NCBI GenBank assembly: GCA_030042915.1
Contig: JASHYS010000156.1
Coordinates: 1 to 11,392 of the forward strand
Origin: Acidobacteriaceae bacterium
GTDB taxonomy: Bacteria; Acidobacteriota; Terriglobia; Terriglobales; Acidobacteriaceae
Length of the DNA stretch: 11,392 nt
Reading direction: 5' to 3'
Positions within the stretch are counted from its first letter, which is position 1. Every line of letters starts with the position of its first letter. This document shows positions 1 to 7,126 of this stretch, in pieces. The translations under genes were made by a program, and so were the position numbers. Under the pieces are notes generated by a model. It saw nothing but the letters and a program-made list of their open reading frames with translations. It had not been told where the DNA came from and did no database searches.

Positions 1-2
1 TC

Positions 3-53
3 TTCGGACGCGATAATTTCCGCGAATTGCAGGGACTCCCACGGCACCGGTAG
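3..53 (+). CDS. possible C-terminal tail of an upstream gene (partial)
   Basis: The third forward frame is open from the window edge to a TAG at 51-53 and would encode a 16-residue tail beginning FGRDNFRELQ. The first forward frame is also open, to a TGA at 58-60, so frame choice is uncertain. The piece is too short to assign a family. It is listed only because a plus-strand gene may end here, convergent with the minus-strand gene that ends at 143. Confidence 0.25.
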   Translation, partial: FGRDNFRELQGLPRHR

Positions 54-107
54 GACATGACTGCGCGCTTGGGAGCGAAGCACAGACCCCGCGCACGAGG
101 CCAAGTT

Positions 108-125
108 CCCTGAGGACCATCAGGG
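108..125 (-). terminator. weak hairpin downstream of the 143-880 gene
   Basis: The arms CCCTGA (108-113) and TCAGGG (120-125) can pair around a 6-nt loop, 17 bp past the stop codon of the minus-strand gene. No U-run follows on the minus strand, so this is not a canonical intrinsic terminator. It could be a 3' stabilising hairpin or chance. Confidence 0.25.
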
Positions 126-142
126 GCAAAACTCAAATACCT

Positions 143-880
143 CTAGTGCTTCTTCCCATCGAGATACGTGCCAATCCTCAATCGTTCGAATTGCTTATCC
201 AGAGCTTTTCCGTATACGCTCTCAGTCTGATCGACAAACTTCTCGCCGAAACTCTCTGCGTTCGTGAGTCTTGCGAAAGCCAGGATTTCGCCCGTTTTTG
301 CATCTGCCATTGTAAGAACGAGGGTTGCCTCTGACACGTTGCCCTTCCCCCCTACGAGCACACCCATCGCTTTTTTCCCACCCGAGGTGACCTGCCCCTC
401 TCCCCGCACGAAGACGATCACGTCGGACTTGCTGGAGCAAGGGAGTAGAGCGATTTCGTCGCCCAACGTAAACCGGGATTTCCTAATGTCTTTGGGATGG
501 CGATTGAGCTGGTTAGCAACATCCTCGTATTTTTGATTTAACTGCACGACCACCTGACGAATCTCCTCGTCCGACGCGCCGCTTGCCAAAGCATCCGTTG
601 CCTGTTGAATCTGCACTCCAGCAGTCTTTAAGTGCGCCTCAACCATGCTTTCGAGAGCGGCGGACCAGTTATCGGACTCATTCGACATGCCTTGCCCGCC
701 CTTCATCGTCACCCTTGAAAGTTTTCCCTCAGTGGGCATCATGCATGCAGTGTGAATTTGGAATTCACCGGAAGTGACCTTCGGGTTCTCATAGGACCAC
801 GAGGGTGTATTGGCGTTGGCGCTGGCGGGCAGAAATCCGGCTGCACATAGAGTGACGACAAGGCGAAGCTTCAAAGTCAT
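143..880 (-). CDS. secreted protein of unknown function
   Basis: This 245-residue protein has an N-terminal signal peptide: K4 and R6, a hydrophobic core, and an Ala-Asn-Ala cleavage site near residue 23. The mature part has two cysteines (C46, C148) that could form a disulfide, a helical middle (about 70-130), and a C-terminal half with beta-type segments. These include VIVFVRGEGQ, then TLVLTMADAKTGEILAFARL, then a final helix. A strand ending in D-x-K-T-G-E-I-L is common in CsgG- or GNA1162-like outer-membrane accessory proteins, but I cannot assign a family. The ATG at 878-880 is supported by GAGGAG at 887-892, six bases upstream. The gene lies 62 bp downstream of the M48 protease gene on the same strand with no strong terminator between, so co-transcription is likely. 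A partner role in the envelope is inference. Confidence 0.8.
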   Translation of the reverse strand: MTLKLRLVVTLCAAGFLPASANANTPSWSYENPKVTSGEFQIHTACMMPTEGKLSRVTMKGGQGMSNESDNWSAALESMVEAHLKTAGVQIQQATDALASGASDEEIRQVVVQLNQKYEDVANQLNRHPKDIRKSRFTLGDEIALLPCSSKSDVIVFVRGEGQVTSGGKKAMGVLVGGKGNVSEATLVLTMADAKTGEILAFARLTNAESFGEKFVDQTESVYGKALDKQFERLRIGTYLDGKKH

Positions 881-942
881 AGTTTGCTCCTCACGTTTTC
901 GATTGGCGGGAGGGACATTTTACGCGTCCGTCTATGTTCGGA

Positions 943-2331
943 TTACCGGGTTTGCATCGGTATCCCCGCCAGCTTCTGAACCGTCGCTAGACGGCGCTCG
1001 ATGCGAAAGTGATCCATACTGGTCGCGGCCACTGTGCTTAAGTAGCTCTGGTACTCGGTCGCTGCGTCACTGTACTTGCCTTGCCGTTCGAACAGGAAGC
1101 CGAGTCCGCGGTGGGCATCTGCGTAGTTGGGGCTGTGTTGCAGAGCGCTCTTGTAGAGCTGTTCTGCCGTCGCCTCGTTATCATGGAGCGCTGTCTGCCC
1201 TTCAGGCTTTTCGAGAAGCCTTTTCTGCTCTTCTTCCGGCGTCATTGAAAAGTACTCCTTGCGGTGCTCGGCTTGCCCGTGCCGGGTCCGCTCGTCTGAC
1301 GAAGGTAGTTTTGTCTTGGCGCCGAGAGTTCGATAAGAATCTGCAAGCAGCACTTCGTATCTCGGATTGTCGGGGAACAAGTCATTCAACCTTGTCGCCC
1401 GATCGACAGCAGTCCGCTCCCGCCGGCTAGCCAGATCGAGTTGAATCTCGGCGCAAATGGCCGCAGAAACGTTGTCAGCATAAGTCTTCTTGTCGTACGC
1501 CTCCGGCTTATCGGCCTTATGAGTCGATGCATACTGCAGAGCGAATTCGCGGCGCTCAGTGAGCTTGGGATGGTCGCGGTAGAATCCCTGAATCGGCTCG
1601 AACTCTAGGCTGCTGTCTTCGTCGAGCAGTTCGAGCGCGCGAGCCATCGCCGTGGGATCATAGGATGAATTCGACATGGCGATCAGGCCGTCGCTGTCGG
1701 CTTGATGTTCCATTTCGCGCGAGTATCCGAATACCGAGGCAACAATCACTTCGCTGCTGACGGCTGCGCCAAGTTGCACGGCCGCACCAAAGAGCTGCAC
1801 GCCCTGAGAGAAGCTTCCACCGGTCGGCGCTGCGGCGGCTACAATCTGCAGAATGTTGAGAGTCAGGACCTTCTTCCGAACGCTGCGGTTCTCAAGGTAC
1901 CCGTGACGCTCAAACACATGGGCGGTTTCATGACCGAGCACCGCCGCCAGTTGCGATTCATCCTCCAACAGCGAAAGCAGGCCTGTGGTTACGTAAACGG
2001 AACCGTTGGGCAAAGCGAAAGCCTGCACCATGGGATCACGCAAGACCATGAACTTGAACTCGACCTGTTCGGGTATCGGGCGATTGCCGATGATGCGTTT
2101 GCCAATTGAGTCAAGATAGGGCTGGAGCTGTGGGTCCTGTAGAACCAGGCCCTTTTTTAAGTACTGCTCGTCGATTGCTTTTGAATCCTGAAGGACCTGG
2201 TTGTCAACGTCGGTAAAGTGGAAGTCGGCTGCAGCTTTGTCCTGCTCCTGAGCGCCCGTAACTGCGCTAGGAATCGTAACGAAAACCAAGGCCAAGGTAG
2301 CGCATTTGAGGTAGGTACCTCTCCCATCCAT
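943..2331 (-). CDS. M48 family zinc metalloprotease with C-terminal TPR region (BepA-like)
   Basis: This 462-residue protein begins with a signal peptide (hydrophobic residues 10-26, probable cut in SAVTGAQ), so it should act in the periplasm. The M48 fold is marked by FALPNGSVYVTTGLL (105-119), the zinc motif HETAH (134-138) inside GHETAHVFERHG, and YSREMEHQADSDGL (203-216), where E208 should be the third zinc ligand in an ExxxD motif. The D-H-P at 253-255 is also typical. The C-terminal part (about 385-435) reads as TPR helices around QLYKSALQHSPNYADAHRGL. This order of protease then TPR matches E. coli BepA (YfgC), which degrades or helps assemble outer-membrane proteins such as LptD. The length is close to BepA (487 residues). 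All catalytic residues are present, so it is probably active. An SD-like GAGGGG (2338-2343) supports the ATG at 2329-2331. It is the first gene of a probable two-gene unit with the secreted protein downstream. Orthology to BepA is not proven. Confidence 0.93.
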   Translation of the reverse strand: MDGRGTYLKCATLALVFVTIPSAVTGAQEQDKAAADFHFTDVDNQVLQDSKAIDEQYLKKGLVLQDPQLQPYLDSIGKRIIGNRPIPEQVEFKFMVLRDPMVQAFALPNGSVYVTTGLLSLLEDESQLAAVLGHETAHVFERHGYLENRSVRKKVLTLNILQIVAAAAPTGGSFSQGVQLFGAAVQLGAAVSSEVIVASVFGYSREMEHQADSDGLIAMSNSSYDPTAMARALELLDEDSSLEFEPIQGFYRDHPKLTERREFALQYASTHKADKPEAYDKKTYADNVSAAICAEIQLDLASRRERTAVDRATRLNDLFPDNPRYEVLLADSYRTLGAKTKLPSSDERTRHGQAEHRKEYFSMTPEEEQKRLLEKPEGQTALHDNEATAEQLYKSALQHSPNYADAHRGLGFLFERQGKYSDAATEYQSYLSTVAATSMDHFRIERRLATVQKLAGIPMQTR

Positions 2332-2471
2332 GAATCACCCCTCGAATGTTCGAATCTTGCAAGCGCTTGGGGAGTCCGCGACAATGAGCTGGCCCGTGAG
2401 GATGGCCCCCATTGTACACCTTTGGATAAGCAAAAACTGATCTGTGCGCGCAGTGTCCGTACCAGATACAG

Positions 2472-2687
2472 GCACCGCAGGTCCTACTGCTCGGCATTGC
2501 CGTGAATCAGCGGGGATACTCAAAGGGAGCACGTCCGGCTTTGGTCAGCGATTACTCTTTGGCCAACCTGGTTGCCGATGTGGTGGGATTTGCTGACGCG
2601 GTTGACGCACCTCGATTTCACCTCGTGGGCCACGATTGGGGGGGCGCGGTATTGCCGACCACACCCTACAATTCGGCGGAACTCTAG
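2472..2687 (+). pseudogene. fragment of an epoxide-hydrolase-like alpha/beta hydrolase
   Basis: The frame through 2472-2687 encodes a recognisable internal piece of an alpha/beta hydrolase: NQRGYSKGARP, then DYSLANLVADVVGFADAV, then RFHLVGHDWGGAV, which carries the G-H-D-W-G nucleophile elbow of epoxide hydrolases and haloalkane dehalogenases (nucleophilic Asp). Whole members have about 280-300 residues. This frame has roughly 55 recognisable residues. It lacks the N-terminal strands and the oxyanion HGxP motif, as well as the cap and the catalytic Asp/His after the elbow. Just after GGAV the family resemblance stops (LPTTPYNSAEL) and a TAG follows at 2685-2687. A GTG at 2502 could nominally start a 61-residue ORF but has no convincing ribosome binding site. 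I read this as a decayed or deletion remnant, not a working gene. The left boundary is approximate. Confidence 0.7.
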
Positions 2688-2752
2688 TTTCGCTTGGTCC
2701 GTATCACTGCTTGTCGCTCGCTTGATGCGCTTTATCGGTAAGACTCTGCGGG

Positions 2753-3451
2753 GTGGCACGCGTGTCTGGTTCTCCGATTCTCGTTGTTCATATCTGTTGC
2801 GGGGTGTTGGGCTGCCTTTCAGGTGCAGCTGCTCTGGTTTTCCGCAAAGGGTCCCGAGCACATGTCTGGGCGGGACGGGTTTTCGTCGTAACCATGCTGA
2901 CGATGGCCTCAGCCGGAGTCTACCTGGCGATCGCAAAATCCAAGCCCGGCGACGTGCTCGGAGGCGCTCTAACGCTCTACCTGGTGGTGACGTCCTGGGC
3001 CATCGCGAGGCGCCGGGATAGAAGGCCGGCCTTGTTCGACTGGTGTGCTCTGGCGGCGGTGATTGCTCTGGTGAGCCTGTCGGCGACCTGGGCCATAGAA
3101 GCTGCAAGCAGCCCAACAGGCATGAAGAACGGGTATCCGCCGGGACCTTTCGTGTTTCTTGGCTCAGTTGGTTTGACTGCGATGATTGGCGACATCAGAA
3201 TGCTGGCGCAGGGTGGAGTTTCCGGGGTTCGGCGCATCGCGCGGCATCTGTGGCGCATGTGTTTTGCGCTCTTTATTGCGTCCGCTTCGATTTTCCTGGC
3301 ACGGCAACAACTGTTTCCCCATTTCATGCGTGCCAGCGGAACACTATATGTTCTCAGCTTCCTGCCCTTGGTGCTGATGATCTTCTGGCTTTTCCGTATT
3401 GCCGACAATTCGCCAACGACCGACTTACAAACTGAGGCACACGATATTTAA
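2753..3451 (+). CDS. seven-helix integral membrane protein (DUF2306-like)
   Basis: This 232-residue protein is very hydrophobic, with predicted helices at about 9-30, 42-60, 69-86, 95-115, 131-150, 166-184 and 196-215. Helix 1 contains a histidine (H13), RKGSRAHVWAGRVF lies between helices 1 and 2, and RHLWRMCFALFIASASIFLA forms the sixth helix. The HLWRMCFALFIA pattern recalls small uncharacterised membrane proteins annotated as DUF2306 or hypothetical; the reaction is unknown. Membrane histidines (H13, H37, H165, H190) could bind a cofactor, but this is speculative. The start is uncertain. GTG at 2753 is the longest option after an in-frame TGA at 2723, but GTG at 2762 has a better-placed GGGG (2750-2753). 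It is convergent with the aspartic protease gene, 33 bp away, with no clear terminator between. Confidence 0.8.
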   Translation: MARVSGSPILVVHICCGVLGCLSGAAALVFRKGSRAHVWAGRVFVVTMLTMASAGVYLAIAKSKPGDVLGGALTLYLVVTSWAIARRRDRRPALFDWCALAAVIALVSLSATWAIEAASSPTGMKNGYPPGPFVFLGSVGLTAMIGDIRMLAQGGVSGVRRIARHLWRMCFALFIASASIFLARQQLFPHFMRASGTLYVLSFLPLVLMIFWLFRIADNSPTTDLQTEAHDI

Positions 3452-3484
3452 GGGGTTTTTCTGAACTGTCAAGGAGTCCGCGAT

Positions 3485-4432
3485 TCAGTCAGTACTTCTA
3501 TGCATGTTCGGCAACGGGTCGAACATCACAAAGTGGTCCGCATAACTGATGAAAATCCTCTCGAACAGAACGGTTGGGAGTAGCCCGTCTTCACCGGCAA
3601 AGGCCGACGTGTGCTCCGGGTTGATCGGCGTCAGAAAGGCGATTTGGCGCGTCGTATGTGATCCAATCTTTACCCCCTGGACGGGCATGATCGCGAAACA
3701 ACGCGCACGGCCGTTTCCTGCCGAGCTGACCCAGCGGGTATCTTCGTGTTCCGCCCAGGACACAATCCCTCGCGGGCTTTCAAAGAGCACCGGAATATTG
3801 GTGCCTGAATCAAGCCTCAGGACCATGCTGTCCCTGTCATCTGCCTGAAAGTGCGCGGCTACCAGGACCGGCGCCGTGTAGGCTTGGTCACCGTTGCGGG
3901 CCCCCTGCTCGATCATAGGAACCCGCTCGCCCTGCAATTGCTTCTGCAAATCCTTCGACGGATCCAGACAGATCATCTTGTGAGCATAGTCGAGGAGCAG
4001 ATCAAAGCGGCCGAGGAAGTTCTCGCCGAGGATGCCCCGCACGCCGGGGTCGACCGCCTGGGTCTGGCTCAGGTTCAGCGCTGCCACAATCAAATCGTGC
4101 ACTGCAACCGGACCGGCCTCAACCAGTTCGGCCTTCGCCAGGTCGATGGCTTCGCGTCCGAGCATGGTCGCCAGGCCACCCGAGCCCAGCGCACGCAGAT
4201 TCAGTTCGGCAGCGAGACGGGGGTCGATGACGGTGACCTGAGCCCCGGTATCCACGATGAAGTCGTAGGGGTGAGAATGATTGATGGAGACCGAGATGGC
4301 AATTTCTGAATCCTTAAGCGAGTGAAAGCTGATCCTCGACGAGTTTGCAGGGCACTGGGCCGCCTTCGCGAAAACTATCGACGGGGTCAGGAGCACCATG
4401 ACGAGAGAAGAAAACTGCTTGCGATAAATCAT
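3485..4432 (-). CDS. secreted retropepsin-like aspartic protease with two catalytic motifs
   Basis: This 315-residue protein has an N-terminal hydrophobic signal (about 8-22, cut near VFAKA). Lobe 1 has the active-site motif FIVDTGAQVTVID with D61-T62-G63, then GILGENFLGRFDLLLDYAHK (133-152), the family's second psi-loop and strand ending in CLDP. Lobe 2 repeats the plan, with LRLDSGTNIPVLF containing D208-S209-G210, then GEDGLLPTVLFERIFISYAD (280-299) and VMFDP. Classical retropepsins are about 100-residue domains that must dimerise. Here both halves lie in one chain, as in pepsin. The ATG at 4430-4432 has a strong SD, GAGGTGA (4439-4445), which lies inside a hairpin (see 4437-4466). The gene is divergent from the membrane-anchored regulator. 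The substrate is unknown. The signal suggests it works in the periplasm or outside the cell. Confidence 0.88.
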   Translation of the reverse strand: MIYRKQFSSLVMVLLTPSIVFAKAAQCPANSSRISFHSLKDSEIAISVSINHSHPYDFIVDTGAQVTVIDPRLAAELNLRALGSGGLATMLGREAIDLAKAELVEAGPVAVHDLIVAALNLSQTQAVDPGVRGILGENFLGRFDLLLDYAHKMICLDPSKDLQKQLQGERVPMIEQGARNGDQAYTAPVLVAAHFQADDRDSMVLRLDSGTNIPVLFESPRGIVSWAEHEDTRWVSSAGNGRARCFAIMPVQGVKIGSHTTRQIAFLTPINPEHTSAFAGEDGLLPTVLFERIFISYADHFVMFDPLPNMHRSTD

Positions 4433-4436
4433 CGAA

Positions 4437-4466
4437 GTTCACCTCAGCCGTTTCGGCTGTGTGAAC
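4437..4466 (-). promoter_or_regulatory. hairpin enclosing the ribosome binding site of the aspartic protease gene
   Basis: In the minus-strand transcript, GUUCAC-A-CAGCCG pairs with CGGCUG-AG-GUGAAC around an AAA loop. This gives twelve base pairs in two six-pair blocks, separated by a 1x2 internal loop. The 3' arm contains the SD sequence GAGGTGA (4439-4445), and the stem ends four bases before the ATG. Folding would hide the ribosome binding site, as expected for translational control. There is no U-run, so it is not an intrinsic terminator. In DNA it is also a near-perfect inverted repeat that could be an operator. Confidence 0.6.
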
Positions 4467-4503
4467 TCTCGCGCCGTGCCTCTACATTGTCGTGATCGCT
4501 GCT

Positions 4504-4545
4504 TGATGCTTTTCTAAGGGCCGATGAAGCTTTTCTGAGGGCAGA
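4504..4545. repeat. tandem 21-bp direct repeat, possible operator
   Basis: Two adjacent 21-bp units (4504-4524 and 4525-4545) match at 18 of 21 positions, sharing GCTTTTCT, AGGGC and flanking TGA. A short AGATGAT pair follows at 4543-4549 and 4554-4560. The repeat lies between the divergent aspartic protease and winged-helix genes. OmpR/PhoB-type winged helices bind direct repeats, often with an 11-bp step and about 22 bp per dimer, so a 21-bp step places both units on the same DNA face. Binding by the neighbouring protein is inference. Confidence 0.5.
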
Positions 4546-4691
4546 TGATGGAAAGATGATCGGCTTTGAGGGCTCTCTTTCTATGCGCTAACGAGATGGT
4601 GACCCGGGAGCGTGAGCCGTGCACTGAAGGTCCGCTCTATCGCGGCGCATCCCAGCACGAACAGGTGTATCATTCCAGTCGAACTTGATGC

Positions 4692-4708
4692 GCTGGCTTC
4701 ACGCCAGC
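4692..4708 (+). promoter_or_regulatory. short hairpin in the leader of the winged-helix/PD40 gene
   Basis: GCTGGC (4692-4697) and GCCAGC (4703-4708) pair around a TTCAC loop, about 20 bp before the SD GGGAGG (4728-4733). It leaves the SD free. Function is unknown, and a six-base-pair GC stem could arise by chance. Confidence 0.35.
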
Positions 4709-4738
4709 CGCCGGTAGATTCCAGCAAGGGAGGAATCT

Positions 4739-6940
4739 ATGACGCTCCAGGCCTCCTTTACCTTTCGCTTTGCAGACGTTGAGGTCTGCGAACCGGAATT
4801 GCAGGTAATCCGCTCCGGTGAACCCCTCGCCATTGAGCCCAAGGCCTTCCGGGTCCTCATCTATCTGCTGCGCCACGCCGGCCATTTGGTCCGCAAGGAA
4901 GAACTGCTCGCCGCCGTCTGGGGAGACACAGCGGTTACCGACAACTCGCTCACCCGGGCCATCGCCCTTTTGCGCCGGTTGCTCGATGACGATCCTCACC
5001 AGCCGCGCTACATTGAAACGGTATCCACGGCGGGGTACAGGTTTATTTGCCCCGTTGAATCCGGTTTGGCTGAGGTAGGAGCGAGCAGCGCAAGCGCGCC
5101 CGTCCCGTCAAAAGCCGAGGAGCCGCTGACCCAAAGACATCGTTTGCGAGAGACACCGTGGCTTGCGCTCGCCGCAGCCAGTGTCGTGCTCGCGAGCGCG
5201 GCGGGATTGACGTGGTATCTGAATCGCCCGCTGCCGCAGCTCCGCGTTACCCGGTACACCCGGCTCACGAATGCTCCCGGACAGAAACTCCCGATAGGGA
5301 CGGATGGACGCAACGTGTTTCTCAATTTGTGGGATCCTCACGGCATTGCTACGGCGCCCGCCTCTGGCGGTCAACTGACGCTTATCCCAATCGATCTGCC
5401 CAGTGGGAAAGAGTACCCAAATGTGGCCACCGTTTTGCTGGCCGTCTCGCCGGATGGGTCAAGTCTGTTGGTCAGGGGAAGTGGGGATGTGGCCGCCGGA
5501 TGGGACATGTGGTTGGTTGCGGCCCAGGGACACCCTGCACACTATCTGGCGAGGGCGAATGATGCCGCCTGGTCCCCGGACGGCAAAACCGTCCTGTATT
5601 CCAATGTGCACGGCGATCTTTACACCATTCCAAGCGCAGGCGGGGATTCTCATTTATTGCTCGCATCGTCGGCGCCCTCCGGATGGTTGCTCCGGGTCTC
5701 CAGCCTGCAATGGTCACCACGCGGAGACAAGATCCGGTTTGTTCGCGACGGAAGATATTGGGAAATCTCGCTGGATGGGTCCAATGCTCACGAGTTGCTG
5801 CCCGGTTGGCATAGTGCCGACTCAAAGTTCCAGATGTGCTGCGGAGTCTGGACGCCGGATCAGGATTTCTTTCTCTTTAGTGCTGGGAGCCCGCGTCTCG
5901 GCAGCGATCTGTCAACGCAAACTCAGATTTGGGCTCTGGATGAGAGGAGAGGACAGAGCACTCAACCAGTTTCCAATCTTGCGCAGTTGACAACAGGACC
6001 CACCCTTTTCGATCGTCCAGTCATCTCCGGCGATGCAAAGACCATCTACGCCCGCGGTGTCATACTTCGCGGTGAACTCGTCATCCATAACGCGAAATCG
6101 AAGGCGTTTTTGCCCTACCTTGGCGGAGTCTCCGCAGAGTATGTCGACTACTCCAGGGATGGGAAATACCTGATCTACGTTACGTACCCTGAAGGCATAA
6201 TGTGGCGTGCCAACCGCGATGGGACCGGACTGATGCAGTTAACCCAGCCACCGATTCACCCGCTGGTGGCAAAATGGTCGCCCGATGGAACACAGATCCT
6301 GTTTGGCGATGTGACAGCTTCCGGTTTACAGGCAATGTACACGATTTCGAGCCAGGGCGGGTCTCCGCGACGGTTGATTCCCACTGATACCGAAGGCGAA
6401 GGTGATCCAAACTGGTCGCCCGATGGAACGAGGATTGTCTTCAGCCGGACCTATGCCGGCTTCACGCAAAGTCCGAAACCACTCACAGAGATTCTCGATC
6501 TTTCCACAGGAAAGACATCCGCGCTTCCTCTATGCCCCGAGTTCTTCACGTCGCCGCGGTGGTCCCCGGATGGCCGCTCTATCGTTGGCCTCGCGGGCGC
6601 AAACATTGAAGACCTGGGAGTGTTTGACCTCTCAACGCAAAAATGGTCCCTTTTTCATCCGCGGATGGGAAGCCTCGCTTGGAATACGTTCTCTCACGAC
6701 GGTCGTTTCGTCTACTTTGGCGTCGGCTACCCTAGCACGAGGACAACCTATAGCGGAGAGCCGGGCGTATACCGCATTCCGATTACCGGCGGGAATCCGG
6801 AACTCGTTTCCGACCTCACAGCTTTCAGATTCACCGGACGGTTCACCTCATGGATGGCCTTGGACCCGGACGACAATCCTCTGTTGCTCCGCGATGCCGG
6901 CTCAGATGAGATCTACGCGCTGACGCTCGAACGGAAATGA
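4739..6940 (+). CDS. membrane-anchored winged-helix regulator with periplasmic TolB-like PD40 domain
   Basis: This 733-residue protein has three parts. Residues 5-105 form an OmpR/PhoB-type winged helix (Trans_reg_C): IEPKAFRVLIYLLRHAGHLV, then KEELLAAVWGD, the recognition helix around TDNSLTRAIALLRRLLDD, and the wing YIETVSTAGYRF. A polar linker leads to one transmembrane helix (140-161). The rest (about 165-733) is a beta-propeller of TolB/WD40-like PD40 repeats with signatures such as WSPDGKTVLYS (278-288), WSPDGTQILF (513-522), WSPDGTRIVFS (559-569), WSPDGRSIVGL (608-618) and SHDGRFVYFG (652-661). No receiver domain is present. The layout is that of ToxR/CadC one-component regulators: DNA binding in the cytoplasm, sensing across the membrane. 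Such winged-helix/PD40 fusions are common in acidobacteria. The ATG has a strong SD, GGGAGG (4728-4733). The ligand and targets are unknown. Divergent placement suggests control of the protease gene, itself, or both. Confidence 0.9.
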   Translation: MTLQASFTFRFADVEVCEPELQVIRSGEPLAIEPKAFRVLIYLLRHAGHLVRKEELLAAVWGDTAVTDNSLTRAIALLRRLLDDDPHQPRYIETVSTAGYRFICPVESGLAEVGASSASAPVPSKAEEPLTQRHRLRETPWLALAAASVVLASAAGLTWYLNRPLPQLRVTRYTRLTNAPGQKLPIGTDGRNVFLNLWDPHGIATAPASGGQLTLIPIDLPSGKEYPNVATVLLAVSPDGSSLLVRGSGDVAAGWDMWLVAAQGHPAHYLARANDAAWSPDGKTVLYSNVHGDLYTIPSAGGDSHLLLASSAPSGWLLRVSSLQWSPRGDKIRFVRDGRYWEISLDGSNAHELLPGWHSADSKFQMCCGVWTPDQDFFLFSAGSPRLGSDLSTQTQIWALDERRGQSTQPVSNLAQLTTGPTLFDRPVISGDAKTIYARGVILRGELVIHNAKSKAFLPYLGGVSAEYVDYSRDGKYLIYVTYPEGIMWRANRDGTGLMQLTQPPIHPLVAKWSPDGTQILFGDVTASGLQAMYTISSQGGSPRRLIPTDTEGEGDPNWSPDGTRIVFSRTYAGFTQSPKPLTEILDLSTGKTSALPLCPEFFTSPRWSPDGRSIVGLAGANIEDLGVFDLSTQKWSLFHPRMGSLAWNTFSHDGRFVYFGVGYPSTRTTYSGEPGVYRIPITGGNPELVSDLTAFRFTGRFTSWMALDPDDNPLLLRDAGSDEIYALTLERK

Positions 6941-7126
6941 CCATTAAGCGCCGCTTCTGGAGGCGGGAGTGGCCAGGGTTTCCGGGCGGGTTGGGAAGGA
7001 GCGGGGGCTTGCCGGGGCATAACGTCCGTATTGCCGACCGCAGTCGCTGAGCGGCGGTTTCGTGCCGCGTGCTACGCTACAAGCACCCCCACTTCATTTC
7101 GCATTCTTTTTTGCCCGGAGTTCGCA

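Noticed and set aside
1702..2109. Plus-strand ORF opposite the M48 protease gene
   Set aside because: It overlaps the conserved catalytic region of a clear protease gene and has no recognisable features.
2342..2354. Small inverted repeat TCGAA-TG-TTCGA upstream of the M48 gene
   Set aside because: The arms are only five bases and overlap the SD region. It is within chance expectation without comparative support.
2520..3116. Minus-strand ORF across the hydrolase fragment and membrane protein gene
   Set aside because: The Arg/Pro-rich translation is typical of an antisense shadow, while the plus strand has convincing membrane helices.
3452..3484. Bidirectional terminator between the convergent genes
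   Set aside because: Only a 5-bp CTGAA/TTCAG stem with an 18-nt loop and a short T-run not adjacent to it is present, which is too weak to call.
7031..7126. Extension of the repeat protein to a TTG start at 7031
   Set aside because: The added residues would hide the signal peptide, and there is no SD before the TTG. ATG 7127 has GGAG at a proper distance.
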